Positions 51,216 to 60,452 of a DNA stretch of 64,000 nucleotides are shown here, piece after piece. This DNA comes from Gaiellasilicea sp963745775 (lineage in GTDB: Bacteria > Actinomycetota > Thermoleophilia > Gaiellales > Gaiellaceae): positions 636,974-700,973 of the forward strand of contig CAVUYY010000008.1 in NCBI GenBank assembly GCA_963745775.1. The letters are read 5' to 3'. The position numbers were made by a program, and so were the translations under genes. Every line of letters begins with the position of its first letter. The stretch's first letter is position 1. The notes under the pieces are model-generated. The model was given only the letters and a program-made list of their open reading frames with translations. It did not search any database and was not told the DNA's origin.

Positions 51216-52169
51216 CAGGCGGCCACCTTCCAGCACGCGGCGTGGCGGCCGGGCTCGAACTCCACGAACGGCGGCTGGTCGACGCACTTCGCGAAGGCGA
51301 GCGGGCAGCGCTCCCGGAACCGGCATCCCGCCGGTGGGTCGAGCAGCGACGGCGGCCGGCCGGCGATGCCGCTGAGCCGAGTCTCGTCGAAGCGCGCACC
51401 GGCCTCGGGCAGCGAGCCGAGCAGCATGCGCGTGTACGGGATGGCGGGGGTCGTCGACGATCGTGGCGGCCGGCCCCTGCTCGACCAGCTTGCCCGCGTA
51501 CATGACGATGATCGTGTCGGCGATCTGGTAGAGGATCGCGAGGTCGTGGGTGATCACGATCGTGCTCTTCACGAAGCCGCGGTCCCTGAACTCGACGAGC
51601 ATCTCCGCGACGGCCTTCTGGGTGGACACGTCGAGCGCGGAGGTCAGCTCGTCTGCGATCAGGAGCGACGGGTCGAGGAGAGTCGAGAGCACCATCACGA
51701 CGCGCTGCTTCATCCCGCCGGAGAGCTCGATCGGGAAGCGGTCGAGGACGTCCGCCGACAGCCCGACGAGTGCCAGCCGCCGCTTCAGCTCGGGCAGCTT
51801 CTCGTCGTAGGCGACGCCGCGGGACCTGAGGAGCTCGGACGTGAGCCGGCCGATCTTCCGGGTCGGGTTGAGCGCGCTCAGCGCGTACTGCGGGATCAGC
51901 GAGACCTCGCCGAAGCGGAAGCGGTTCATCGCCGCGTCGTTCGCGATCGGCAGCTCGGTGCCGTCGAGCACGACGCGGCCGGTGATGTGGCGCATCCGCC
52001 CGTCGAGGCGGATCAGGCTCTTGGCGAGCGTCGTCTTGCCGCAGCCCGACTCGCCGGCCAGCCCGGCGATCTCCCCGTCCGCGATCTCGAAGGTGACGCC
52101 GTCGACCGCATTCACGTCGCCGTGGAGCGTCCGGTAGCAGACCTGCAGGTTCTCGACCGCGAGGCTCAC
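51215..52169 (-). CDS. Oligosaccharide/oligopeptide ABC transporter ATPase (OppD/DppD type)
   Basis: About 317 residues from a GTG overlapping the permease stop by 4 bp. Walker A AGLAGESGCGKTTLAKSLIR, signature FPIELSGGMKQRVVMVLSTL, Walker B PSLLIADELTSALDVST and switch ITHDLAILYQ are intact. A frame change near 51445 separates VDDPRHP from the C-terminal Opp/Dpp extension with cysteine motif GCRFRERCPLAFAKC, a likely iron-sulfur or metal site conserved in this subfamily. It pairs with the OppF-type ATPase encoded immediately downstream. Confidence 0.88.
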
Positions 52170-53083
52170 GTCCGGCGCAGCTTCGGGTTGAAGATCTCGT
52201 CGAGGCCAACATTCGTCACGTAGAGGCCGCCGACGATCGCCGTGATCGCAAGCCCGGGTGGGACGAACCACCACCACATGCCGAGCGGGAGGGCGCCGCC
52301 CACGGTCGCGTTGTTCATCATCACGCCGAGCGACATCGCGTTCGTGGGGCCGAGGCCGAGGAAGTCGAGCGTCGCGGCGGCGAGCACCGAGCCGCCGAAG
52401 AGCAGGATGAAGACGAGGAAGAGGTACGAGCTCATGTTCGGCGCGATCTCGCGCGTGATCACGTGCGTCCCGCGCGCCCCCGACAGGCGGGCGAGCCCGA
52501 CGAAATCGCGCGAGACGAGCGAGAAGGTCTGGGCGCGGATCGCCCGGGCAGCCCACGGCCAGGCGGTGGCGCCGATCAGGATCGCCTCGACCACGAGCCC
52601 ACGGACGCTCAGGTAGGTGGCGACGATGATCAGGACCGCGAGCGTCGGGATCACGAGCACGACGTTCGTGAGCATGCTGAGGATCTCGTCGACGACGCCG
52701 CCGCGGTAGCCGGCGACGAATCCGATCGTCATCCCGATGACCGACGCGATCGCGGCGGCGAGCGCGCCGACGAGGAAGCTCGAGCGGAGCCCGTAGACGA
52801 ACTGCGCGAAGACGTCCTGGCCCGGCGCGGTCGTCCCGAACCAGTGCTCCCGCGACGGCGGCTCACCGACGCCGTAGCCGAACTCGAATGGGTCGGCGTC
52901 GGTGAGCCACGGCCCGACGAGCGCCCAGACGAGCATGATCAGCACGACCGCGAGACCGATCACGAGCTTGCGGTTCCGAAGCGCGAAGTAGAGCGCCTCG
53001 CTCCGCCTCCGCCGCAGCGGGGGAACGCCGACCGGCGCGCCGACCGCCTCGATTTGCTCCGCTGCCGGCTCGATGACCGTCAT
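52166..53083 (-). CDS. ABC transporter permease (OppC/DppC type)
   Basis: The product is 305 residues with about six TM helices. An N-terminal helix (LVIGLAVVLIMLVWALVGPW) and a periplasmic loop with EHWFGTTAPGQDVFAQFVYG, the family hallmark, precede the core. The EAA loop that docks the ATPase reads VGLARLSGARGTHVITREIA. The ATG follows the stop of the other permease gene directly (TAGATG). It forms the heterodimeric channel with the OppB-type protein. Confidence 0.92.
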   Translation of the reverse strand: MTVIEPAAEQIEAVGAPVGVPPLRRRRSEALYFALRNRKLVIGLAVVLIMLVWALVGPWLTDADPFEFGYGVGEPPSREHWFGTTAPGQDVFAQFVYGLRSSFLVGALAAAIASVIGMTIGFVAGYRGGVVDEILSMLTNVVLVIPTLAVLIIVATYLSVRGLVVEAILIGATAWPWAARAIRAQTFSLVSRDFVGLARLSGARGTHVITREIAPNMSSYLFLVFILLFGGSVLAAATLDFLGLGPTNAMSLGVMMNNATVGGALPLGMWWWFVPPGLAITAIVGGLYVTNVGLDEIFNPKLRRT

Positions 53084-54071
53084 CTACGAGCCCTGGATCC
53101 CGACGCGGGTGCGCGGATCGACGATCACGTAGGCGATGTCGACGAGGAAGTTCGCGATCAGGACCCCGACGATGATGAAGAGGAAGGTGCCCTGCAGGAG
53201 GAAGTAGTCGCGGCTCTGCACCGCCGTGAGGATGAGCGAGCCGACGCCGGGGTAGCCGAAGACGATCTCGGTGACGAGCGCGCCGCCGACGACCGCGCCC
53301 GAGCGCGAGCGCGAGCCCCGACATCTGGGGCAGGATCGCGTTCCGGTAGGCGTAGCGCCGGACGAGCCGCTGCGGCGCGCCGAGCGACTGGAGGTAGTTC
53401 GCGTAGTCCGCTTCCAGCTCGTAGATGATCAGGTTGCGCATCCCGATCGCCCAGCCGCCGAACGAGACGAGGAAGAGGGAGAGGAACGGGAGGAACCAGT
53501 GGCTCAAGAAGCTGCGCGCGAACTCCCAGCTCCACTCGGGCTGGAGCGAGAAGTCGTACGCGCCGGAGACCGGGAAGATCTGCAGGCGGAAGGCGAAAAC
53601 GTAGGCGAGGACGAGGGCGAGCCACATGTACGGCGTCGCCGTCAGGATGTAGGAGGCGGGCAGCACCGTGTTGTCGAGTGACTTGCGCCGCGCCGCCAGG
53701 GCGCCCATGCGGTTGCCCGCGATGTAGCTCAGCACGATCGCGGGGATGAGGAGCGCCAGCGTGTAGGGGATCGCGTTCAGGATCAGCTCGCTGACGGAGG
53801 AGCCGACGTAGGCGATGCTCGGGCCGAGGTCGCCGTGCAGGAGCCCGCGCCAGAAGTCGAGGTACTGCTGCCAGAGCGGCTGGTCGAGCCCGAACGACTC
53901 GGTGAAGTAGCCGTGCAGCTCCCTCGCCGCGGTGTCGTCGGTCTCGAGCCTCGCGATCAGGCCGTTGATCGGGTCGCCCGGCATCAGTCGCGGGATCGCC
54001 CAGTCGACGCTGATCGCGACGAACAGGGTGATCAGGTAGAGGACGGTCTTGCGGGCGAGATAGCGGGTCAC
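53084..54071 (-). CDS. ABC transporter permease (OppB/DppB type)
   Basis: About 329 residues. The GTG follows GGAGG. The N-terminal helix with TLFVAISVDWAIPRLMPGDP is the OppB signature. Further helices include ILNAIPYTLALLIPAIVLSY and WFLPFLSLFLVSFGGWAIGM. The EAA loop (YLQSLGAPQRLVRRYAYRNA) docks the ATPase. A frame change near 53300 precedes EIVFGYPGVGSLILTAVQSR and the terminal VDPRTRVGIQGS. A large hairpin separates it from the binding-protein gene upstream. Confidence 0.88.
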
Positions 54072-54112
54072 GAGGCCTCCGTCCAGCGTCGAGCTCGGAC
54101 ACGCGCGGGCCG

Positions 54113-54152
54113 CGGGCCCCGGGTGGTGTGTGTCCTCCCCACCCGGGGCCCG
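54113..54152 (-). terminator. Intercistronic hairpin between binding-protein and permease genes
   Basis: CGGGCCCCGGGTGG and CCACCCGGGGCCCG form a 14-bp perfect stem with a 12-nt loop. Within an otherwise continuous operon it probably lowers read-through or stabilises the binding-protein message. Confidence 0.7.
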
Positions 54153-54171
54153 TCGGTGCGCACGGGGGTCG

Positions 54172-55899
54172 CTACTTGCGCAGCTTCAACGCGGCCAGCC
54201 CGTCGATGCCGGTCATGTTGAGGTAGCCGTTCCACGTGGTGGGCGTGTGCTGAAGCCCGGAACCGCTGGACTTGGGGAAGTTCGTCCACACCGACGTGTT
54301 GTACTGCGCCCACATGCCGTTGTACCACAGGGCAATTGCAGGGAGATCGTCGAGAATGATCTTCTGCAGCTGCGTGTGGATCTTCTGGGCCTTCGCAGTG
54401 TCGGTGCTCTTCACCTTGTTCAGCGCCGTCGTCAGCCCCCACGCCTTCGCGTTCGAATAGCGGGAGAAGTTGACCACGGTCTGCTGCGACTGGATCGGCA
54501 GCCGGAACAGGTAGTCGTAGTACGTGTACGGCGTGTTCCCGATCTGCCGCTCGTTGTTGATCACCAGGTCGAACTTGCCCGAGTTGCGCTCGTCGACGAG
54601 GCTGTCGAAGTCGGGGTACGCCGGCGTGATCTTGATCCCGGCGTCCTTCGCGCTGTCGGCGATCATCTGAATCGCCGTCATCCAGTCCGACCAGCCGTTC
54701 GGGACGATCAGACGGAGGTTGATCGTGGCCCCGTCCTTGTCCTCGACGAAGCCGTCGCCGTTGCGGTCGCGGTACCCGTTGGCGGCGAGGAGCGCCTTCG
54801 ACCTCGCGACGCTGTAGCTGAAGCCGAGGCTCTTCACCTGGGCCTGGTTCACCCACTTGTTCCAGGTCGGCAGGAGCCCGGTCGGGTTCGCCTTGGAGAC
54901 GATGTTGCCGTAGTCGTCCTGGACGATCCGGCCGACGTTGATCGAGGACGCGAGCGCCTTGCGGAACGCCCGGTCGTTGAGCGGCTTCTTCGTCGTGTTC
55001 GGGACGAGCCACGCCGTGTTCGCCGCGAGCATGTACGGCGCCTTCGGGTAGTACGTCTGGACGTTCCCCTTGACGAGCTTGTTGATCCCGGGGAAGAAGT
55101 TGTTGCTGAGGTCGATCTTGCTCTGCAGGAAGTTCTGCAGCGAGGCGGTGTTCGAGGTGTTGTGGATGTCGACGATGTACTTCATCTTCATCGTCTTGCC
55201 GAGGGCCTTGTTCGCCCACCAGCCGTCACGCCGGTTCCACTGGAGCGTCTGAGAGCTGCCCTTGCCGGCTCCGTACTTGAACGGCCCCGTGCCGACCATC
55301 TTCTTCGTGTCGTCGGTGTTGCCGCTCACGATGTCCTTCGCGCTGTAGCCCGACCAGATGTGCCGCGGGACGATGGGAATCGAGTACATCTGCGAGTCCC
55401 ACTCCTGGTAGTTCGGGGTGCCACGGAAGACGAAGCGGACGGTGTTTCCGGCGGCGGTGACACGCTGGAGCCCCGTCTTCCACATGGTCGAGTACTGGGA
55501 TCCCGCGAGCTTGCCGGTCTCGAACGTGAACTTGACGTCGGCTGCGGTCAGCGGCTTGCCGTCGTTCCAGGTGACGCCGTTGCGCATCGTGACGACGTGC
55601 GTGTTCCCCTGCCAGGCGCGCTTCGTGGCGAGCCAGGGGATGAACTTGTCCTTGAGCGGGTCGTACCGGAACAGGGTCTCGTAGAGCAGCCCGACGACAC
55701 CCGTCGCATAGCCGCCCCGGAGGGGGTTGAAGTTCGTGTACGGCCCCCACGCGGTGCCGGAGACGTAGAGCGTCTGCGTGCGCGGGAGCGCGAGTGAGGA
55801 TGTTGGGCTGGCGCCGGCTCCTCCTACGGCGAGCGATGCAAGCAGTGTCGCCGCGGCGGCGACCCCGAGCCAGACGGCAATCGTGTTGCGTCTTGACAT
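54172..55899 (-). CDS. ABC transporter substrate-binding protein (SBP_bac_5 family)
   Basis: The product is 575 residues, uninterrupted. A signal peptide (IAVWLGVAAAATLLASLAVG) without a lipobox Cys precedes the family-5 fold: GVVGLLYETLFRYDPLKDKF, TMRNGVTWNDGKPLTAADVK (the classic motif), VGTGPFKYGAGKGSS and, near the end, DDLPAIALWYNGMWAQYNTS. This large class binds peptides, nickel or, in several thermophiles and actinobacteria, beta-linked oligosaccharides. Aromatic residues are abundant, as expected for sugar stacking. Two LacI-type operators and a TTGACA -35 lie 108-146 bp upstream. It leads the transporter operon. Confidence 0.92.
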   Translation of the reverse strand: MSRRNTIAVWLGVAAAATLLASLAVGGAGASPTSSLALPRTQTLYVSGTAWGPYTNFNPLRGGYATGVVGLLYETLFRYDPLKDKFIPWLATKRAWQGNTHVVTMRNGVTWNDGKPLTAADVKFTFETGKLAGSQYSTMWKTGLQRVTAAGNTVRFVFRGTPNYQEWDSQMYSIPIVPRHIWSGYSAKDIVSGNTDDTKKMVGTGPFKYGAGKGSSQTLQWNRRDGWWANKALGKTMKMKYIVDIHNTSNTASLQNFLQSKIDLSNNFFPGINKLVKGNVQTYYPKAPYMLAANTAWLVPNTTKKPLNDRAFRKALASSINVGRIVQDDYGNIVSKANPTGLLPTWNKWVNQAQVKSLGFSYSVARSKALLAANGYRDRNGDGFVEDKDGATINLRLIVPNGWSDWMTAIQMIADSAKDAGIKITPAYPDFDSLVDERNSGKFDLVINNERQIGNTPYTYYDYLFRLPIQSQQTVVNFSRYSNAKAWGLTTALNKVKSTDTAKAQKIHTQLQKIILDDLPAIALWYNGMWAQYNTSVWTNFPKSSGSGLQHTPTTWNGYLNMTGIDGLAALKLRK

Positions 55900-56006
55900 G
55901 ATCGTCGGTCCTCTCCTTCCCTAGCGGATTTCCTGTCGGAGTGCCGGAGAGAGGCTCGACTCGCGCAGGCCGCGAGCCGGAGGGACACCGGCAGAGCGTA
56001 CCTCAT

Positions 56007-56045
56007 CACTTATCCGGTTCAGTGTCAAGCTCAATCGGTTAAGTG
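56007..56045 (-). promoter_or_regulatory. Promoter with two LacI-type operators (O1, O2)
   Basis: CTTATCCGGTTCAG (56009-56022) and CTCAATCGGTTAAG (56030-56043) share CTNNNYCGGTTMAG. Between them, on the minus strand, TTGACA (56023-56028) is a consensus -35 for the transporter operon, so a bound repressor would cover it. Confidence 0.7.
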
Positions 56046-56072
56046 ATGATCGGATCGGTGCGTCTTGCCCGG

Positions 56073-57116
56073 TCACCGCGGGCGGGCGGCCCGCGGCGGC
56101 GCGGTGCTGCCGCGAGGGGTCAGCTCCGCACGGGCGACCTCGACGTCCCCCGTCGCCGTGCCGGCGACCACATGCGCGAGATGCCGAGCGGTCGTCACGC
56201 CGTAGCCCACGATATCTCGCGAGATCGCCGTCAGCGGGGGATGCACGACCTGGCTGATCAGCGAGTCGTCCCAACCGATGATCGAGAGGTCGCCGGGAAC
56301 AGTCAGGCCCATCTGCTGCGCGACCCCGAGTCCGGTGACGGCGAGCAGGTCGCTGTCGAAGAGGATCGCGGTCGGCGGCTCGAGCGCGGTGAGAAGCCGG
56401 CGCGTCTCGCGCGCCCCCGTCTTCGGCGTGTAGTCGGTCCAGACGACCTCGGTGTCGATCGTCGCGTCACGCCCGGCGGCGTGAAAGGCCGCGACCCGCT
56501 TCTCGCTGTGAATGAACTCCGGGACGCCCGCCATGTAGGCGATTCGGCGGTGCCCGAGCGCGACCAGGTACCGCACCGCCTCCTCGACCACCGGTGCCTC
56601 CTCGTGCCATACGGACGGCAGCGGCGTGTCCAGGTGCCCCCCGATCACGACTGTCGGCAGTCCGAGCGCTTGGAGGGCGTCGAACCGCGGATCGTCGCGC
56701 CGCGGGTCGAAGAGGAAGACCCCGTCGACCCGATGCTCGCCGTACCAGCGCCGGTAGATCGCGAGCTCGTCCTCCACCGTCGGCGCCAGTTGGATCGTGA
56801 GGCCGATCGACCGTTCGGAGAGCTCCCGCTCGACACCGGCGAGGAACTGCATGAAGAAGGGCTCCAACGCAATCGTCGTGGCCGGACGGGCCAGAACGAG
56901 GCCGAACGCGTCGGCGCGTGCCGCGGAGAGGGCGCGGGCGGCACGGTTCGGGTACCAGCCCAGTTCGCGGGCGATCGTGACGATGCGCTCCCTGGTTTCG
57001 TCCGAGACACCGGGGCGATCGTTCAGCGCGTACGAGACGGCGCCCTTCGATACTCCCGCGCGCGAGGCGATGTCCCTGATCGTGACCCTGCGCGTTTGGT
57101 TGGTCGTGTCACTCAC
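56073..57116 (-). CDS. LacI-family transcriptional repressor
   Basis: About 347 residues from a GTG after a GGGAG stretch; an ATG at 57194 would lie upstream of the likely promoter and is rejected. The N-terminal helix-turn-helix is VTIRDIASRAGVSKGAVSYA with hinge ERIVTIARELGWYPNRAARA. The periplasmic-binding-like ligand domain has FGLVLARPATTIALEPFFMQ, GHRRIAYMAGVP and GDLSIIGWDDSLISQVVHPP. Such repressors release DNA when a sugar or sugar derivative binds. Four matching operators flank it, one at its own promoter, so it should control uptake, GH1 and itself. Confidence 0.92.
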   Translation of the reverse strand: MSDTTNQTRRVTIRDIASRAGVSKGAVSYALNDRPGVSDETRERIVTIARELGWYPNRAARALSAARADAFGLVLARPATTIALEPFFMQFLAGVERELSERSIGLTIQLAPTVEDELAIYRRWYGEHRVDGVFLFDPRRDDPRFDALQALGLPTVVIGGHLDTPLPSVWHEEAPVVEEAVRYLVALGHRRIAYMAGVPEFIHSEKRVAAFHAAGRDATIDTEVVWTDYTPKTGARETRRLLTALEPPTAILFDSDLLAVTGLGVAQQMGLTVPGDLSIIGWDDSLISQVVHPPLTAISRDIVGYGVTTARHLAHVVAGTATGDVEVARAELTPRGSTAPPRAARPR

Positions 57117-57141
57117 GGCGACGCTCCCGCGATTGCGTCTA

Positions 57142-57163
57142 CTGAACCGGCTCAGCAAGCGTA
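57142..57163 (-). promoter_or_regulatory. lacI-type regulator's own promoter and operator O4
   Basis: TACGCT (57158-57163, minus strand) is a likely -10. CTGAACCGGCTCAG (57142-57155) immediately downstream covers the transcription start and matches the other operators, implying autoregulation. Confidence 0.65.
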
Positions 57164-57188
57164 CAGGAGACTGCCCGCCGACACCTGC

Positions 57189-57229
57189 TTGCATGACTCG
57201 CGTCCGTCTGCTTTGCTTGATCGGTTAAG
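57189..57229 (+). promoter_or_regulatory. GH1 promoter with operator O3
   Basis: TTGCAT (57189-57194), a 17-nt spacer and TTTGCT (57212-57217) form a plausible promoter. CTTGATCGGTTAAG (57216-57229) overlaps the -10 and start site and ends 1 nt before the ATG. Confidence 0.65.
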
Positions 57230-57230
57230 T

Positions 57231-58592
57231 ATGGCAACCGCGTCCGCCAGAACCCCGTCGCAGACGTTTCCGTCGACCTTCCTCTGGGGGGCGGCTACGT
57301 CCGCCTACCAGATCGAGGGCGCGGCCGACGTCGACGGGCGCGGCCTCAGCATCTGGGATCGCTTCTGTGCGAAGCCGGGCAACGTGCGCAACGGCGAGAG
57401 CGGCGACCTGGCGTGCGACTTCTACCACCGCTACCCCGAGGACATCGCGCTGGCCCGCGAGCTGGGCGTCAACGCGCTTCGGCTCTCGATCTCGTGGCCG
57501 CGCGTCCTCCCGGAGGGTCGCGGGCGCGTGAACGACGCCGGGCTCGACTTCTACGACCGCGTCGTCGACGAGCTGCTCGCGAGCGGGATCGAGCCGCTCG
57601 TGACGCTGTACCACTGGGATCTGCCGGCCGCGCTCGAGGATGCCGGCGGCTGGCCCGAGCGCGCCACGGCCGAGGCTTTCGGCGAGTACGCCCAGATCGT
57701 CGGCGCACGCCTCGGTGACCGAGTGCGCCGCTGGATCACGCTCAACGAGCCGTGGGTGATCGCCTGGCTTGGCTACGGCTACGGCATCCATGCACCCGGG
57801 CGGACTTCCGCGGCCGACGCGGTCGCGGCTGCCCACCATGTCCTCCTCGCCCACGGCCTCGCCACGGAGGCCCTCCGACGGGAGTCGGCCACGGCACTCA
57901 TCGGCGTCTCGGTCGACCTCGAGACCGCGCAGCCCGCGACCGAGACCCCCGAAGACGTTGCGGCCGCGCAGGCATTCGACGGCCACCGGAACCGTTGGTT
58001 CCTCGACCCGCTCTTCCGGGGCACGTATCCGGCGGACGTCCTGGAGCAACTGGGCGCGAACCGGCCGCCGGTCCAGGACGGCGACCTGGAGCGGATCTCG
58101 GTCCCGATCGACTTCCTCGGCGTCAACTACTACCAGCGCCGCGTGGTCGCGGAGGGCAACGGCGCCGGCTGGCAGTTCGTGCGCCAGGACGAGGCCAAGC
58201 ACACCGACATCGGCTGGGAGGTGTCCCCGGACGGGCTCTTCGAGCTGATGGTGCGCCTGCGCGACGAGTACGCGCCGCCGGCGATCCTGATCACCGAGAA
58301 CGGAGCCGCGTTCACGGACGTCCGGGGCCACGACGCGGCGGTCCGCGACCCGGAGCGGGCCGACTACATCGCCGCCCACGTCGACGTGCTGGAGCGCGCG
58401 GTCGCCGCCGGCGTGCCGATCACCGGTTACTTCGTCTGGACGCTGCTGGACAACTTCGAGTGGTCGCTCGGATACGGCACGCGCTTCGGCCTCGTCTACG
58501 TCGACTTCGCCACGCTCGAGCGGGTGCCGAAGTCGAGCTTCCACTGGTACCGGGAGTTCCTCTCCAACGTCCGCAACGGCCATCCTCGCTAG
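57231..58592 (+). CDS. GH1 beta-glycosidase
   Basis: The product is 453 residues, uninterrupted, without signal peptide, so cytoplasmic. The TIM-barrel family blocks are FLWGAATSAYQIEGAADVDG, acid/base Glu173 in TLNEPWVIAWLGYGYG, FLGVNYYQRRVVAEG and nucleophile Glu356 in ILITENGAAF, then WTLLDNFEWSLGYGTRFGLV. GH1 enzymes hydrolyse beta-glucosides, galactosides or related sugars with retention. Together with an importer and GH130 it should process beta-linked oligosaccharides. The operator abutting its start codon puts it under the LacI-type repressor. Confidence 0.95.
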   Translation: MATASARTPSQTFPSTFLWGAATSAYQIEGAADVDGRGLSIWDRFCAKPGNVRNGESGDLACDFYHRYPEDIALARELGVNALRLSISWPRVLPEGRGRVNDAGLDFYDRVVDELLASGIEPLVTLYHWDLPAALEDAGGWPERATAEAFGEYAQIVGARLGDRVRRWITLNEPWVIAWLGYGYGIHAPGRTSAADAVAAAHHVLLAHGLATEALRRESATALIGVSVDLETAQPATETPEDVAAAQAFDGHRNRWFLDPLFRGTYPADVLEQLGANRPPVQDGDLERISVPIDFLGVNYYQRRVVAEGNGAGWQFVRQDEAKHTDIGWEVSPDGLFELMVRLRDEYAPPAILITENGAAFTDVRGHDAAVRDPERADYIAAHVDVLERAVAAGVPITGYFVWTLLDNFEWSLGYGTRFGLVYVDFATLERVPKSSFHWYREFLSNVRNGHPR

Positions 58593-58604
58593 CGTCAGCC
58601 GAAC

Positions 58605-59361
58605 GTGACCCCGATCACAGAGCCCCGGCTCGGCCTGATGCTCTGGACGGTGCGGGAGGAGTGCGCCCGCGCCTTCGAGCCGACGCTGCGCGAGGTGGCG
58701 CGGATGGGCTACGAGGGCGTCGAGCTCTTCGATCTTCACGGCCACCAGCCGGACGAGGTCGCATCCTGGCTCGTCGACACCGGGCTCGTCGCCTGCGGGC
58801 GCCACGCCTCGCTCGATGCGGTCGAGTCGCAGCTTCCGACCCTCGCCGCGGAGGCCCGGGCGCTCGGCTGGCGCCGCCTGGTCATCAGTTGGGCCGATCC
58901 TTCCGAGCTCGGACCGAACCTCGTTCGGCGGCTGCGCGTCGCCGCGGAGTCCGCGGCAGCCCACGGCCTCGAGCTCGGATTCCACAACCACGACGCCGAG
59001 GCGAAGCCGCGTGCGGACGGGGCGAGCTTCCTGGACGAGCTGCTGGCAGACGACGCGGTGTTCCTGGAGCTCGACCTCGGCTGGGCCTGGTTCGCGGGCG
59101 CGGACCCAATCTCCCTCCTCGGACGCGCCCGCGGCCGGTGCCCGCTCGTGCACGTGAAGGACTTCTCGAGCCGGGAGCCGGGCGCGTTCGCTGTCCGTCG
59201 GGGACGGGGCGGTCGGCTACGAGGACGTCGCGCCGGCCGCCGTCGCGGCGGGCGCGGAGTGGCTGCTCGTCGAGCACGACGAGACCGACGGACCCGCGCT
59301 GGACGCGGCGCGGCGCTCGCTCGAAGCCCTGACCGCGATGGTCGCCGTGGAGACGACGTGA
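58605..59361 (+). CDS. Sugar phosphate isomerase/epimerase (AP endonuclease 2-like TIM barrel)
   Basis: About 251 residues from a GTG 12 nt after the GH1 stop. Blocks: RLGLMLWTVREECARAFEPT, GYEGVELFDLHGHQPDEVAS, ELGFHNHDAEAKPRADGASF and ELDLGWAWFAGADPISLL with HVKDFSSREPG, giving the metal-binding His and Glu/Asp ligands of xylose-isomerase-like epimerases. A frame change near 59200 precedes GDGAVGYEDVAPAAVAAGAE and LLVEHDETDGPALD. Such enzymes often act on keto-sugars produced by an adjacent dehydrogenase. The stop codon overlaps the next start as GTGA. Confidence 0.85.
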
Positions 59362-60446
59362 ACTCGCCCGCGCGCGTCGGCATCGTCGGCTGCGGTGTGG
59401 TCAGCCGCGAGTACGCGGAGAACGCGAAGGCCTTCGACTCGTTCGACCTGGTCGCCTGCGCAGACCTCGACCAGGCGCAGGCGCGCGCGCTGGCCGACCA
59501 CGCATGGCCTCCGGCGTCGCGTCCTTGGACGATCTCGTCAGCGACTCCTCGATCGACATCGTCCTCAACCTGACGCCGCCGGCCGCACACGAAGGCGTGA
59601 TCCGCGCCGCGCTCGCGGCGGGCAAGCACGTCTACACCGAGAAGCCGTTAGCCGTGAACACCGCAGACGCGGCCGCCCTCGTCGCCGAGGCCGGCCGGCT
59701 CGGGCTGCGGATCGGCTGCGCACCGGACACCTTTCTCGGCAGTTCCTTCCAGGCCGGCCGCGCGCTGCTCGATGACGGCGCGATCGGGCGAGCCACTGTC
59801 CGTGAGCGCGGCCATGCTCGTCGGCGGCCAGGAGAGCTGGCACCCCAATCCGGACATCTTCTCTGCGGACGGTGCCGGCCCGCTGCTCGACATGGGCCCG
59901 TACTACCTGACCGCGATCGTCGCGCTCCTCGGCCCGGTGGCGCGCGTCGCCGGGTTTGCCTCGACGCGCACGCGCGAGCGCACGATCGAGATCGGCCCTC
60001 GCGCCGGCGAGCGGTTCGCCGTGGAAACGCCCTCGCACGCGTCGGCGGCGATCGAGCTCGAGAGCGGCGTGACGGCCAACCTCGTCGCGAGCTTCGAGAC
60101 GAACGACAACTACGTCTGCGACTTCGAGCTCTACGGCACCGAGGGTGTGATCTCGTTCGCGGATCCGAACCGCTTCGACGGCCCCGTTCGGATGCGCCGC
60201 GGGCGAGAGGACTGGCAGGACGTTCGCTTCGCCTCGCGCGGCGACCGTGACGCACGAGGCATTGGCCTCGACGAGCTCGTCGCGGCGATCGCCGCCGATC
60301 GGCCGGAGCGCGCCTCGGGAAGCCTGGGCCTGCACGTCGTCGACGTCGCGCGCGGCATCCTCCGCGCGGCGGCGGAGGGTCGGGTCGTCGAGATCGGGTC
60401 GCGCGCGCCGAGGCCGGAGGCGATGCCCGTGGAGACGATCGCGTAG
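59358..60446 (+). CDS. Gfo/Idh/MocA-family oxidoreductase
   Basis: About 362 residues. The Rossmann start VGIVGCGVVSREYAENAKAF leads, after a frame change near 59510, to VLNLTPPAAHEGVIRAALAA and GKHVYTEKPLAVN, the EKP motif with catalytic Lys. Another change near 59790 leads to MLVGGQESWHPNPDIFSADG and GPLLDMGPYYLTAIVALLGP, with the conserved Asp-Met-Gly-x-Tyr/His segment of the C-terminal sheet. Members oxidise or reduce sugars and inositols with NAD(P). The operon context suggests a 3-keto-sugar or glucoside route. It ends 7 bp from the opposing amidotransferase gene. Confidence 0.87.
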
Positions 60447-60452
60447 ACCGAG

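Noticed and set aside
49530..52556. A single frame joining GH130, both ABC ATPases and part of the permease region into one about 1000-residue protein
   Set aside because: The domains have their own start codons and overlapping stops; the continuity is produced by frame changes that remove stop codons.
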